From Candidatus Culexarchaeum yellowstonense (lineage in GTDB: Archaea; Thermoproteota; Methanomethylicia; Culexarchaeales; Culexarchaeaceae), in assembly GCA_024707015.1 (NCBI GenBank), contig JANGFR010000003.1, positions 62,001-126,000 of the forward strand: a DNA stretch of 64,000 nucleotides, given 5' to 3'. How positions within the stretch are numbered: position 1 is the first letter of the stretch; each line of letters begins with the position of its first letter. The notes under the pieces are model-generated. The model had not been told where the DNA came from, did not search any database, and saw only the letters and a list, made by a program, of their open reading frames with translations. Of this stretch, positions 19,066 through 28,311 are shown one piece after another. The position numbers and the translations under genes are program-made.

Positions 19066-19833
19066 TTATTTTGGGACTTGTTTCCTTTTTACGTATTCTA
19101 TTAGTATAGCTTTTGACATTTTCCCATGATCATATACTGGTGATACTCCTATCTCAGAGCATAATTCGAAGCCAACCCTATTCATGCTGGCTTTTATCAA
19201 CTCGAATGGTGCCACATTCTCTTGATCTATTATGAATAGATATCCCTCTTCCCGTAATACTCGATGAAATTCTCTTGAGATCACTAACATCTGGTTTTGC
19301 GGGATTTCATGTAGAGTCCATACGCAAAATATTGCATCAAAGTATCCATCTGGAAATGGAATTGTGCCACCATCAATTGATTGGAAATATACTTTGCACT
19401 TAAGATTCTCAGCAAGTTTATTTGCAATTTGAATAGCTTCTGGGGATATGTCAACACCATAAACTTCAAATCCTCTCATTGCAAGTGAGCAGCTGAGAAG
19501 CCCTTGACCACACCCAAAATCAAGAATTCTCGAATGAGGCTTCAATAATCCAGCAACCTTCTCTACAATAATTCTATGCCCACCAAACAGGAATGACAGG
19601 GAACTCCTCAAATCATCAACGCTCAACCTACTCCTAACCAGCACTGAAAGTATATAAAACACTCCTACTGGAAGGGCATAATCCTTTAATAAAGTTAAAA
19701 TATGCTCCTCATCATACCCCTTATCCATCAAATACTGAATTTCAGCCATACATGAAGCAGCCCTCTCCACACCAAACAAATTCGCTATACGATCATAGAA
19801 ATCCAATACCATAACCATACGCCCCCACATCAC
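19066..19833 (-). CDS. Class I SAM-dependent methyltransferase
   Basis: A 255-residue methyltransferase. The SAM-binding motif I is ILDFGCGQGLLSCSLA near residue 102, with acidic motif II in VYGVDISPEA and a motif IV-like DAIFCVWTLHEI, as in the Methyltransf_11 group. A helical N-terminus of about 95 residues precedes the domain. The substrate is unknown. Several starts are possible at the N-terminus (GTG 19833, ATG 19830, ATG 19818); they change only a few residues. Confidence 0.8.
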   Translation of the reverse strand: MMWGRMVMVLDFYDRIANLFGVERAASCMAEIQYLMDKGYDEEHILTLLKDYALPVGVFYILSVLVRSRLSVDDLRSSLSFLFGGHRIIVEKVAGLLKPHSRILDFGCGQGLLSCSLAMRGFEVYGVDISPEAIQIANKLAENLKCKVYFQSIDGGTIPFPDGYFDAIFCVWTLHEIPQNQMLVISREFHRVLREEGYLFIIDQENVAPFELIKASMNRVGFELCSEIGVSPVYDHGKMSKAILIEYVKRKQVPK

Positions 19834-20003
19834 CTAAAATTAACGAGCATTAAAATCTTCCCCAAATTTAAACTCACAAGTAATATATACATTTGGATAG
19901 TTAGATTATTCTTTTGCGAGACGCCAAGGATTGTATTATTAAGTTAAGTGTAAGGATGATTTATTTTTACTAGAATATTCCTAATCATATTTTAACCTTA
20001 CAA

Positions 20004-20366
20004 TTATATTGAAGTTTTCAGCTCAGCATTTTTTAGGGCTTGTACCATTCTTTCCATTATCTCAGCTATTTTAACTAATAATTGTAGTTTGAAGAACCTG
20101 TAAAAGTTTTCAATACTCATCACAATCCCTTCATATTCTTCAGTAATTGTTTTCTCCACCTTTACATGTGGAGGATGCGATATCATTACAGTTTTAATGA
20201 AGTTGTCTATATTCTTCTCATCCCCTTCCATGAGGACTTCAACATCTCCATCAATGTTCCTAACATGAAACCCCATCAATCTATTTAATTCCGCAGATTC
20301 GAAGAGTAGGAGTTTATAATTCACATCTTGAACTTTTTGTCCCTTAATTATTAATCGCCTTTTCAT
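20004..20366 (-). CDS. Degenerate acylphosphatase-like protein
   Basis: A 120-residue protein whose first 80 residues follow the acylphosphatase fold: RLIIKGQKVQDVNYKLLL, then GFHVRNIDGDVEVLMEGDEK and FIKTVMISHPPHVKVEKT. In true acylphosphatases the loop is GRVQGVxFR with a catalytic Arg. Here that position is Lys (VQDVNYK), while the Asn of the second motif is kept (VRNIDGDV). A helical tail of about 40 residues is added. It may bind rather than hydrolyse. It lies 73 bp downstream of a HEPN gene on the same strand, so a functional pair is plausible. Confidence 0.6.
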   Translation of the reverse strand: MKRRLIIKGQKVQDVNYKLLLFESAELNRLMGFHVRNIDGDVEVLMEGDEKNIDNFIKTVMISHPPHVKVEKTITEEYEGIVMSIENFYRFFKLQLLVKIAEIMERMVQALKNAELKTSI

Positions 20367-20439
20367 AGCATCACATATCTCCTTCCTTAAATTTAAGTAA
20401 TTTGCGACCTCACATTATAAAGTTAAATTCACTTTACAC

Positions 20440-21429
20440 CTACAATGATGTAATGGATGATGATGTGTTTATCATGTCCTTCTTTAAAAATTCTAGAGTC
20501 TCTCTACACTTTTGGGATTCAATCTTTTCTTTCACAAGTTCCTTTATGCATTTCAGCATGTCCATCTCATTAATCTTTTCTATGATCATCTTGGCCCATT
20601 GTGTTAGTGTTGTGTTTTCGTTTATGTTTATTGGGTTGTGTTTCATTTTATGGTTTGGATATCTTAGTTGGGATATTTTCTTCTCGAATGGTTTATACCA
20701 TAATATTAGCATGTATAGTGTGATTGCCAATTGAAGCTTCATTATGAATCGATTCATTTGCTCCTCGTATGTTTTGCATATTTCTATGCGTTGCTCATTT
20801 GAGGTTATGTAATTCATTGCCGATGACAACATCTTTTGGAGGCTCGTTATTGTCTTTGTAATTTCGTTTGGTATGAGTTTTATGAATCTTTCCATGTTTA
20901 TCTCACACATCAATTCATTAATTCCTTTAAGGGTTTCCTCATCCAGTTTACTCAATGCTTTCTTACTGAGAACTTTAACCCTATCATGCATTTTATATAT
21001 CTCCACTCTACTCCTCGCTGGTTTGCTTAAAAGGCTTGATGCTATAGTTATTGTTTGATTTATGTTCTCCTTAAGCTCATTACAAAGTTTATCTATGGCT
21101 ATCCTATGATCATTGAAGGCATATAGTTTAACTTCATTTAAGTGTGCAAGTAGCTCGTAAGCTATGGAGTCTATGAATTCCATCGCTATTTTCAGCATTA
21201 TCGATTCAAGCGACACTCTCCTAATGGAATGCCCAATCTTTTCACCAATCCCCTCAACATCCACAAGCTTAAGTTTTAAGAGTATTGCTTTAGCAGCCTT
21301 CTCAAGGGATTGTTGAAGCATGAAGAGAGCTTGAGGATAAAACCCACCATCAAATAGAAGCTTTGAAGCACCAAAATCACTTAAAGCAACATCAATAAAC
21401 TCCACTGCAATATGAGATTCATCAATCAA
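20440..21429 (-). CDS. HEPN-domain protein with long helical C-terminus
   Basis: A 329-residue all-helical protein. Residues about 10-80 form a HEPN-like unit: ALSDFGASKLLFDGGFYPQA, then LQQSLEKAAKAILL and IGHSIRRVSLES, matching the QQAxEKALKALLL pattern and the following His. The remaining 240 residues are helical with hydrophobic stretches (LQLAITLYMLILWYKPF) and are not recognised. HEPN proteins are often RNases or partners of nucleotidyltransferase antitoxins, but the partner here is an acylphosphatase-like gene just downstream. Confidence 0.6.
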   Translation of the reverse strand: MIDESHIAVEFIDVALSDFGASKLLFDGGFYPQALFMLQQSLEKAAKAILLKLKLVDVEGIGEKIGHSIRRVSLESIMLKIAMEFIDSIAYELLAHLNEVKLYAFNDHRIAIDKLCNELKENINQTITIASSLLSKPARSRVEIYKMHDRVKVLSKKALSKLDEETLKGINELMCEINMERFIKLIPNEITKTITSLQKMLSSAMNYITSNEQRIEICKTYEEQMNRFIMKLQLAITLYMLILWYKPFEKKISQLRYPNHKMKHNPININENTTLTQWAKMIIEKINEMDMLKCIKELVKEKIESQKCRETLEFLKKDMINTSSSITSL

Positions 21430-21537
21430 CTCAATCGAACCCCATACAATTAATACACTTTAGTAATATTATACATCTATCTCATTAAATCTTCATGATT
21501 TAAAATATCCAGATGTAAAGGTCGAGGTTAGAGGTGT

Positions 21538-21552
21538 TTTTAAGTTTAAAAT
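21538..21552 (+). promoter_or_regulatory. TATA-like element for nei, predicting a leaderless start
   Basis: TTTTTAAGTTTAAAAT is centred about 25 bases before ATG 21569. It supports initiation at that ATG, which leaves Val as residue 2 of the glycosylase. Confidence 0.45.
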
Positions 21553-21568
21553 CTCTGATAATGTATTC

Positions 21569-22345
21569 ATGGTTGAGGGGCCTACAGCTAAAGCCTATGC
21601 CATCAAAATAAGTAGGGAGTTTAGTGGCGAAATTGTTAAAGACGTTGTTGTCAAAACGTTTAAGAGGATCCACATTCCATTAACTGAGCTTTTTGGTAAG
21701 AGATTTGTGAATGCAGATTCTTTAGGGAAGAATATACTCTTATTCTTTGATGGACTGGCTGTGCGTGTACATTTAATGATGTATGGAGCAATTCACATTT
21801 ACAATATTGATGAAGATTTACTTAAGCCGGAGAGACTTGTTAGACTTCTTGTGAAAGGGTGTGAAAGGAAGCTTGTAGTTTATAATGCACCAATAGTTGA
21901 GATTGATAGAGCTGAAGGACTTGTTAGTAGACTTAAAGGTGAGCTTGGACCAGACCCATTAAGTAATGATTGGGATAAGGGGAGGGCTATTGAAAACCTA
22001 TTGAAGTTTAAAGGTGAGAAGGTTGGTGTAGCATTACTTAATCAATCCATCATTGCAGGTGTGGGGAACATTTTGAGGAATGAAATACTGTTTAGAGCTG
22101 GGGTGAACCCTGAAAGGACTATTGGAAGTTTAACAATGGTAGAGATTGAGAAGATAGTGGATGTATGTGAATCGCTCAGCAAAGAGTTTCTTAAAATGAA
22201 AATTGAGGGGAAGAGGATTGGGCCGCTCCTCATGGTATACAATAAATATAATGGTAATTGCAAGATATGTGGGGGTAAAATAAAGTTCTATATGCAGAAA
22301 CCCATAAACAGGAAGACTTTCGTATGCACTAATTGTCAAAAATAG
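21569..22345 (+). CDS. Fpg/Nei-family DNA glycosylase with Val at position 2
   Basis: A 258-residue base-excision glycosylase/AP lyase. It begins MVEGPTAKAY, has the helix-two-turn-helix LLNQSIIAGVGNILRNEILF near residue 155, and ends in a zinc finger CKICG-x15-CTNC. Family members normally use Pro2 as the nucleophile (MPEG). Here residue 2 is Val, as in vertebrate NEIL3, with Glu3 retained. The start is fixed by the VEGP motif and by an upstream TATA-like element. The function is inferred to be removal of oxidised or ring-opened bases. The gene is divergent from the HEPN gene. Confidence 0.85.
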   Translation: MVEGPTAKAYAIKISREFSGEIVKDVVVKTFKRIHIPLTELFGKRFVNADSLGKNILLFFDGLAVRVHLMMYGAIHIYNIDEDLLKPERLVRLLVKGCERKLVVYNAPIVEIDRAEGLVSRLKGELGPDPLSNDWDKGRAIENLLKFKGEKVGVALLNQSIIAGVGNILRNEILFRAGVNPERTIGSLTMVEIEKIVDVCESLSKEFLKMKIEGKRIGPLLMVYNKYNGNCKICGGKIKFYMQKPINRKTFVCTNCQK

Positions 22346-22543
22346 ATGGGAAAAATCCATATATTCTCAGCCTTTTTATAATATTCTCTTCAGATTCCCA
22401 TGAAAAATTTAATATCTATATCAACGTCTTAAAGTGCTATGTCTAGTTTATTTATCATTTAATCGCTTAATAGGATTATTCTTAACTCATGGGTGGGAAG
22501 CTTTAATTACTGGGATGACATTAACGATGAATAGTTGAACATT

Positions 22544-23464
22544 ATGAGTAAGGGAGTTGTACAAGCAAGTTACATTTGGTTGAATGGAAAATTTGTCAAA
22601 TGGGAGGATGCGAGGGTTCATGTGCTAGCTCAGGGAATTCATTATGGAATTGGAGTTTTTGAAGGTATAAGAGGGTATTATGATGATGGCTATGTTAAGA
22701 TATTTAGACTTGAAGATCATATGAAAAGATTCCTAAAGTCTGCTAAGATAATCCATTTGGAAATGCCATATACCTTAGATGCATTGATCAACGCTGTTAT
22801 AGAAGTTGTTAAGGCAAACAACTTTAAAACAGACATATACATAAGGCCAGTGGCATTTAGAGGTCCTGGAAGCATTGGGGTTAGAGCTAAAAATCCAGTT
22901 GAAGTGGCAGTGATAGCTTTTGAGTTTGGTAAATACTTAAAGCCCACGGGGGTTAAGTGTAAAATTTCAAGTTGGAGGAAACCTCCAGCAGACTCCCTCC
23001 CAGTATATGCAAAGATTGCAGCCATGTACCTACTTTACCATCTAGCTGCCGTAGAGGCAAATAACTGTGGATTTGATGAAGCAATACTACTAGATGGTGA
23101 AGGCTATGTTGCTGAGGGATCAGGGGAAAACATATTCATAGTTAAAGATGGAGTGCTGATAACGCCGCCAACATATGGTGCAATATTGGAGGGGATAACT
23201 AGGGACACAATAATGAAGGTTGCCACAGAAATTCTCGGGATGAAAGTTGTTGAGAGGAGGATTAAGAGGGAGGAGCTCTACACTGCTGATGAAGCATTCT
23301 TCACAGGAACAGCTGCAGAAATAACGCCAATAGTGGAAGTAGATAATAGAATTATTGGAGATGGCCAAATAGGTAAGGTAACATCACAACTCATGGAACT
23401 CTATCAAAAGATCGTTAGAGGAAAAATAGATAAGTATGGGAGATGGATTACAGAAGTCAAGTAG
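22544..23464 (+). CDS. ilvE: Branched-chain amino acid aminotransferase (class IV)
   Basis: A 306-residue class IV PLP aminotransferase. It shows HVLAQGIHYGIGVFEGIRGY, the PLP lysine in SLPVYAKIAAMYL, EGSGENIFIV and FFTGTAAEITPI, which together match IlvE. It catalyses the last step of valine, leucine and isoleucine synthesis. ATG 22544 is preferred over TTG 22535. A second class IV aminotransferase begins at 63533, so the genome has at least two paralogues. Confidence 0.9.
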   Translation: MSKGVVQASYIWLNGKFVKWEDARVHVLAQGIHYGIGVFEGIRGYYDDGYVKIFRLEDHMKRFLKSAKIIHLEMPYTLDALINAVIEVVKANNFKTDIYIRPVAFRGPGSIGVRAKNPVEVAVIAFEFGKYLKPTGVKCKISSWRKPPADSLPVYAKIAAMYLLYHLAAVEANNCGFDEAILLDGEGYVAEGSGENIFIVKDGVLITPPTYGAILEGITRDTIMKVATEILGMKVVERRIKREELYTADEAFFTGTAAEITPIVEVDNRIIGDGQIGKVTSQLMELYQKIVRGKIDKYGRWITEVK

Positions 23465-23598
23465 GCTAAACTTACTCCTAAAACATTTATTATTTTTATC
23501 TCAGTAATCCAGGTATTCAATGAAAACTAGTCTTATAATAGTGATTTAAAAGGAAGTTTATCGGCATGAAAATGGCATTGTATTTTATGGTGAATTAA

Positions 23599-23730
23599 GT
23601 GAGTTACGAAAAATATAGGGATTGGTTTGAAAAAGCTATTGACGATTTTGAAACAGCTACCGAATTATTTAAGGTTGGTAAGTGGAGTAAAGTTTGCTTT
23701 CTTTCATATCAAGGGTGGAGGGGGCTTTAA
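23599..23730 (+). pseudogene. HEPN-domain remnant
   Basis: A GTG-initiated frame encodes the first part of a HEPN domain: YRDWFEKAIDDFETATELF, then KWSKVCFLSYQG, equal to the usual WLEKAxxDLxAA...WxxACFxSQQA pattern. It then runs out of frame and stops (WRGL, TAA 23728-23730) where an EKALKALL helix is expected. It is part of a decayed toxin-antitoxin locus. Confidence 0.55.
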
Positions 23731-23736
23731 AGTCTT

Positions 23737-23915
23737 TAATGATCAAAGAGCTCAACATATATAGACATACTAAAGGATAGATTCATGCTTAAAGCTGTTA
23801 AAGATGTTGATGTAGAAATAACTGTTATCTCTAAGATGAATTTGAAAATGCCATCAATATTGGAAGGGAATTTTATGTTGAAGCAACGAAATGGGGTATA
23901 GTGGTGTATCAATGA
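23737..23915 (+). pseudogene. MNT nucleotidyltransferase remnant
   Basis: Broken frames read SSTYIDILKDRF, like the S-D-x-D-x-L strand of MNT enzymes, then VKDVDVEITVIS. After a frameshift near 23837 the sequence continues DEFENAINIGREFYVEATKW and GIVVYQ to TGA 23913-23915, which is the usual MNT C-terminal end. With the preceding HEPN fragment it forms a decayed HEPN/MNT pair. Nothing else is seen between 23465 and 23982. Confidence 0.5.
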
Positions 23916-23982
23916 TGCCCAAATAAAGTTAAATGGAAAGCTTCTTATTTTCAACAATTGATAATAGTCATACGATGCCTCG

Positions 23983-24666
23983 ATGACTCTCATTGATGAC
24001 ATAATTTCAGATGTGTCCATAACGCTGGTGATGTTGGTATGGGTTGTCTTTGTGATCATGTATTTGGCTAAGTGGACCTATAATTATGCTGTAGCTCATG
24101 GTAGGACGCCGCATTCAGCAGCATACTTTGGACGTAAAGTCATACATTTCTTCGCAGGGGGTCTTGTAGCCATACTACTACCATACTATTTCAATGAACC
24201 AGTACTTCCACTCATAATGGCTTTAGCTTTGGCAGCATTCTGCTACATACCCCACAAGACGGGAAAACTAATGTTCTGGTTTCAAGATCCTGACAACATA
24301 TATGAAGTAGATTTTGCAATAGCTTGGGGGTTAATAATATTCATCACATGGTTTATTGACAAGACATTCTGGCTAGGCGTAATACCAGTACTATTCATGG
24401 CTTGGGGTGATGGGATAACTGGAATTGTGAGAAACCTTAGGTATGGGAGGAGGGTTAAGGGTTGGGAGGGAAGTGTAGCAATGTTAATTGTAAATACCCT
24501 AATAGGGTTGAAGTTTGGAGTTGCAGGTTTAATTGCGGCGGCAGCATCCACGATGGTGGAAAGATGGGAGGGGATGGATGATAATATAACAGTGCCAATA
24601 ATATCGCTACTAATACTCGTAATTGCAAAAACATTTGCACCAAATTTAACCATTGGCTTATGGTGA
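23983..24666 (+). CDS. Dolichol kinase/CTP-dependent lipid kinase-like membrane protein
   Basis: A 227-residue membrane protein with about six hydrophobic segments. The signature of dolichol and phytol kinases is visible: GRKVIHFFAGGLVA near the N-terminus, then WGDGITGIVRN and KGWEGSVAM, where the Asp and the KxxEGS segment bind CTP. It probably phosphorylates an isoprenoid alcohol; in archaea this could be dolichol or geranylgeraniol salvage. The exact substrate is inference. Confidence 0.68.
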   Translation: MTLIDDIISDVSITLVMLVWVVFVIMYLAKWTYNYAVAHGRTPHSAAYFGRKVIHFFAGGLVAILLPYYFNEPVLPLIMALALAAFCYIPHKTGKLMFWFQDPDNIYEVDFAIAWGLIIFITWFIDKTFWLGVIPVLFMAWGDGITGIVRNLRYGRRVKGWEGSVAMLIVNTLIGLKFGVAGLIAAAASTMVERWEGMDDNITVPIISLLILVIAKTFAPNLTIGLW

Positions 24667-24736
24667 CGGAAAACTAAAATATTAAAGACATTAGTGTAAT
24701 CTTAATCGCCGTGTAAGGCTGGATGGAGGTATAGGC

Positions 24737-25336
24737 ATGCTCAACATAGATCCATCAATTATCGTTCCTTTATCAATACAACTATTCGCTATCATGGATC
24801 CATTAACAGCCATACCCACATTACTTAGCGTAATAAGCAATGTACCAGAGGGGGAAGTAAATGAACTGATAAATAAGGCTGCTCTAGCAATATTCGTTTT
24901 AATAAATGTATTCACGATGGCTGGATGGTATATACTGTCACTTTTCGGCATAAGTATGCCAGCATTTAAAGTAGCTGCTGGAATAATTCTTATGGCCATA
25001 GCCCTAGATACGCTAATAACGGGGCATAAACCGGAGAAGCTTGATATTGGAGAATACATAATAGTGCCAATAGCAACACCACTAATAGTTGGACCTGGAA
25101 CAATGACTCTACTACTAACTTCAGCAAAAGTCTATGGAATAATAAACACTCTAATAGCATCATACATAGCCTTCATACTAACGTACATAATCATAAGGAA
25201 TGCCAGAATAGTAGTTAAATTTACAGGGGAAACATTTATCCATGGATTAGGTAGATTCATGTCAATAATAATAGCCTCCTTCGCCATTGAAATGATGGCA
25301 TCGGGAATGAATGAATATATAAATAAGCAAACATAA
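24737..25336 (+). CDS. MarC-family integral membrane protein
   Basis: A 199-residue protein with six predicted membrane helices and MarC family features: the N-terminal FAIMDPLTAIPTLLSV and the central PIATPLIVGPGTMTLLL. MarC proteins are widespread, and their transport function is not established. GGAGGTA lies 6 bases before the ATG. It follows the lipid-kinase-like gene by 70 bp on the same strand. Confidence 0.85.
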   Translation: MLNIDPSIIVPLSIQLFAIMDPLTAIPTLLSVISNVPEGEVNELINKAALAIFVLINVFTMAGWYILSLFGISMPAFKVAAGIILMAIALDTLITGHKPEKLDIGEYIIVPIATPLIVGPGTMTLLLTSAKVYGIINTLIASYIAFILTYIIIRNARIVVKFTGETFIHGLGRFMSIIIASFAIEMMASGMNEYINKQT

Positions 25337-25502
25337 TTTATGCAATCACATTCATCATCAAATGCACTTCTCAACAACCCCATCAGCAACATCAACCACA
25401 CACTTATGAAAAAATGTGGAAAATCTTTTCATAATAATAATCATATCTCAGCTTCAAAAATCTTAAATTCAATGCTTCAAATAAATCACTTCTGGTGAAG
25501 CA

Positions 25503-26372
25503 ATGCCCGAATACGATATTTTTTGGATATTTTTCTTGTATTTCTTTCTGGCAATGTTTCTTTGGCCGCAAATAAAGCAAAAAATGATTCAAAATGAAAG
25601 GCTAAAATTTATCAGAAGAATCGAGGTAGCTACAAAATCTCGGGTTATTACGATGATACATCGACAAGAACGCCTCTCTTTATTTGGCGTACCATTTTAC
25701 CGCTATATAGACATTGAAGATTCAGAGCAAGTTTTACGTGCAATAAGAATGACTCCTCCAGATATGCCCATCACATTAATTCTCCACACCCCTGGAGGCC
25801 TTGTTTTAGCAGCTTCGCAGATAGCTTTAGCTTTAAAAAGCCATCCAGCTAAGAAAACAGTTATTATCCCCCATTATGCCATGAGTGGAGGTACATTAAT
25901 CGCCTTGGCAGCCGATGAAATTCAAATGGATCCCTATGCTGTTTTAGGACCAATAGACCCACAACTTTCAGATCCACAAATGGGAACCATTCCTGCTGTT
26001 TCTATCATTAAAGCCGTAAAGCAAAAGGGGCTTGAAAAAGTGGATGATGAAACTTTAATAAAGGCGGATATGGCTGAAAAGGCAATAAAACAACTCGAAG
26101 AATTTGTAATAGAATTAGTTGAGGAAAAGCTGGGAAGGGAAAAAGCTGAAGAAATTGCTAAGACATTAGTTCAAGGCACATGGACTCACGATTACCCCCT
26201 CACACCCAAAAAACTCCAAGAACTTGGAATTCCAGTTAAAGTTGGAATCCCCATCGAAGTCTACCATCTTATGGATTTATATCCACAAGCATCACCAATT
26301 AGACCAGGAGTTGAGTTTATACCTTCACCATACTATGCACCCCAAATGCCACAAAGAAAAGCAGAAAAATAA
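25503..26372 (+). CDS. SDH-type (ClpP-fold) serine protease, membrane-anchored
   Basis: A 289-residue protein of the serine dehydrogenase proteinase family, related to SppA and ClpP. One N-terminal membrane segment (FWIFFLYFFLAMFLWP) anchors it. LILHTPGGLVLAASQIALAL forms the oxyanion region, HYAMSGGTLIALAADEI carries the presumed nucleophilic Ser, and DPYAVLGPIDPQ follows. It probably degrades membrane peptides or signal peptides. GGTGA lies 5 bases before the ATG. Confidence 0.83.
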   Translation: MPEYDIFWIFFLYFFLAMFLWPQIKQKMIQNERLKFIRRIEVATKSRVITMIHRQERLSLFGVPFYRYIDIEDSEQVLRAIRMTPPDMPITLILHTPGGLVLAASQIALALKSHPAKKTVIIPHYAMSGGTLIALAADEIQMDPYAVLGPIDPQLSDPQMGTIPAVSIIKAVKQKGLEKVDDETLIKADMAEKAIKQLEEFVIELVEEKLGREKAEEIAKTLVQGTWTHDYPLTPKKLQELGIPVKVGIPIEVYHLMDLYPQASPIRPGVEFIPSPYYAPQMPQRKAEK

Positions 26373-26436
26373 AATTAAACCCTTCCTAACTTTTTATGCA
26401 ATCTCCTTATCTATAAGTTCATAAATGATCTTGCCT

Positions 26437-28311
26437 CTAAATATTTGGGTGAATGATAAGTTCCTTTACTGATGGGAATCTATTTATGTCTGCATGTGGT
26501 ATTGGAAGGGCATTCATGAATTCATTGTTGAAGTTAGGGTCTGCCGCAAGCTCATGATAATTGATCAATTTAAGGATGCTTTCAGCTTGCATCCTTAAAT
26601 CCTTCGATAATAGAACCATTTTAGCACCTGCAATGGCAGCATTGCCCACAAACATTATCTTTTCTATGGGTACATCCGGTATTAACCCTATCATCTTTGC
26701 ATTTTCAGGATTAATATAGTTCCCAAAAGCACCTGCAATGAAAATACGATCAATATCCTTCTCAGTAACCCCTTTCTTCCCCATCAATATTGAACACCCG
26801 GAGTATATTGCCGCCTTCGCCAATTGAACCTCTCTGATGTCCTTCTGCGTTACTGTAATGTCATATCCAACACCCGTTTCTGAAGCCCAAGCTATTATAA
26901 ATTCAATTCCAGACTCCCCCCTCCTAAGTCGCTGAGCTTCGATATTTTTATTAAATCTTCCCTGACGATCAATCACCCCATGCCTAAACAATTCTGCCAC
27001 TACATCTATTATGGCTGATCCACATATCCCTCTAGGCTTAGAGCCATCCACAGTATTATATTCAACTTCAAGTCCCCGGGAAATTTTAACCCGCTCTATC
27101 GCCCCACTTACAGCTTTCATCCCATGCTTAATATGGGCACCCTCAAATGCCGGTCCAGAAGCGCATGAACAACATATCATTCCATCTCTACCGCCCAAAA
27201 CTATTTCAGTATTTGTTCCTATATCTATGAGTAATGCATTGCCATCAAACTCATGAATTCCAGTAGCCAATATATCTGCAACAGCATCGGAACCCACAAA
27301 TCCAGCTATTAATGGTAAGGTGGATACAATGCCATTTGGATTTATATTTATTGAGAGATCTTTAGCTTTAACATTTATCGGCCTCTTAATGGCTGGCGTG
27401 TAGGGTGATAGAGCCAAATACTTTGGCTGTATTCCAAGGAAAATGTGATGCATAGCAGTATTCCCAACAAATAGTAATTCGTAAATCCTACCTGAATCCA
27501 CGCCGTACTTTCCACATAAACCATTTAAAATGTTATTAATGCAATCGATGACGAGCTTTTGAAGTTCATGAAGATTCCTCGAATCGCTAGATGCATATGC
27601 TATTCTCGATATTATGTCTTCACCATGAATCACTTGAGGATTCTCCATAGACCCAACGCCGACAGTTTCACCCCTCTTCAAATCCATGAGGTGGCAGACC
27701 ACTTTGGATGTACCAATATCCACAACTAAACCGTAAACCTCATTAGCAGTGTCACCAGACTCAACACCAATAATCCTATCACCATACAATACAACAGTAA
27801 CACTCCAATTGGATTCATGTAGTATGTTTGGCAAAATCTTTAAGACATCATAATCTATTTCAACAACACCAACAGCATCTGAAAGCCTTTCAAAATCCGG
27901 TTTAACATCAGTTAAACTAGGCTTACTCAAAGCAACATATACCTTACGTACCATCGGATCTAAATTCACAATCCTTTCAAAACCAGAGGTTAAAATTTTA
28001 ATTGATTCAAGACGGCTTTCCAATGGAATCATTATCGAAACATCCTTTAAAACCCTAGTTTGACAAGCAAGCCTATACCCACATTCAACCTCAACTTTAG
28101 ATAAATGTTTCCTCTCAACGTCAGTGATATCTGAAACTGCATGCTGATCCCTCACAATAACCCTACACTTTCCACAAACCCCCCTCCCACCACATTCAGA
28201 TCTTAACCCAACACCAGTCCTCCTAGCAGCCTCCAAAATAGTCATCCCAGCACTAACAAAAACCCTCCTACCATCAGGCTCAAAAACCACAGTTAAAAGT
28301 TTACCCACCAT
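26437..28311 (-). CDS. Reductive activator of corrinoid methyltransferases (2Fe-2S + ASKHA, DUF4445)
   Basis: A 624-residue protein that would reduce inactive Co(II) corrinoid back to Co(I), using ATP. The N-terminus is a 2Fe-2S ferredoxin domain (CGGRGVCGKC near residues 40-50, last Cys in RLACQTRV near 82). A linker follows, and then an ASKHA ATPase domain with GLVVDIGTSKVVCHLMD, LLIDIGTNTEIVLG and FIAGAFGNYINPE. This is the bacterial-type RACE layout, not the 4Fe-4S RamA of methanogens. It is divergent from the corrinoid protein and MttB homologue, its likely targets. ATG 28311 is used; GTG 28314 is also in frame. Confidence 0.85.
   Translation of the reverse strand: MVGKLLTVVFEPDGRRVFVSAGMTILEAARRTGVGLRSECGGRGVCGKCRVIVRDQHAVSDITDVERKHLSKVEVECGYRLACQTRVLKDVSIMIPLESRLESIKILTSGFERIVNLDPMVRKVYVALSKPSLTDVKPDFERLSDAVGVVEIDYDVLKILPNILHESNWSVTVVLYGDRIIGVESGDTANEVYGLVVDIGTSKVVCHLMDLKRGETVGVGSMENPQVIHGEDIISRIAYASSDSRNLHELQKLVIDCINNILNGLCGKYGVDSGRIYELLFVGNTAMHHIFLGIQPKYLALSPYTPAIKRPINVKAKDLSININPNGIVSTLPLIAGFVGSDAVADILATGIHEFDGNALLIDIGTNTEIVLGGRDGMICCSCASGPAFEGAHIKHGMKAVSGAIERVKISRGLEVEYNTVDGSKPRGICGSAIIDVVAELFRHGVIDRQGRFNKNIEAQRLRRGESGIEFIIAWASETGVGYDITVTQKDIREVQLAKAAIYSGCSILMGKKGVTEKDIDRIFIAGAFGNYINPENAKMIGLIPDVPIEKIMFVGNAAIAGAKMVLLSKDLRMQAESILKLINYHELAADPNFNNEFMNALPIPHADINRFPSVKELIIHPNI

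Noticed and set aside
20402-20734. Plus-strand frame of 110 codons over the HEPN gene
   Set aside because: It is the complement of a well-formed HEPN coding region, and its translation is low-complexity Ser/Phe/Ile typical of a shadow frame.
21480-21568. N-terminal extension of the Nei glycosylase; the frame stays open upstream (PDVKVEVRGVFKFKISDNVF)
   Set aside because: No start codon is seen there, the VEGP motif must be N-terminal for catalysis, and a TATA-like element overlaps this stretch.
25337-25502. Small minus-strand coding remnant (VVDVADGVVEKCI) between marC and the protease gene
   Set aside because: It is only about 15 codons with no start and no recognisable neighbour, so chance is as likely.
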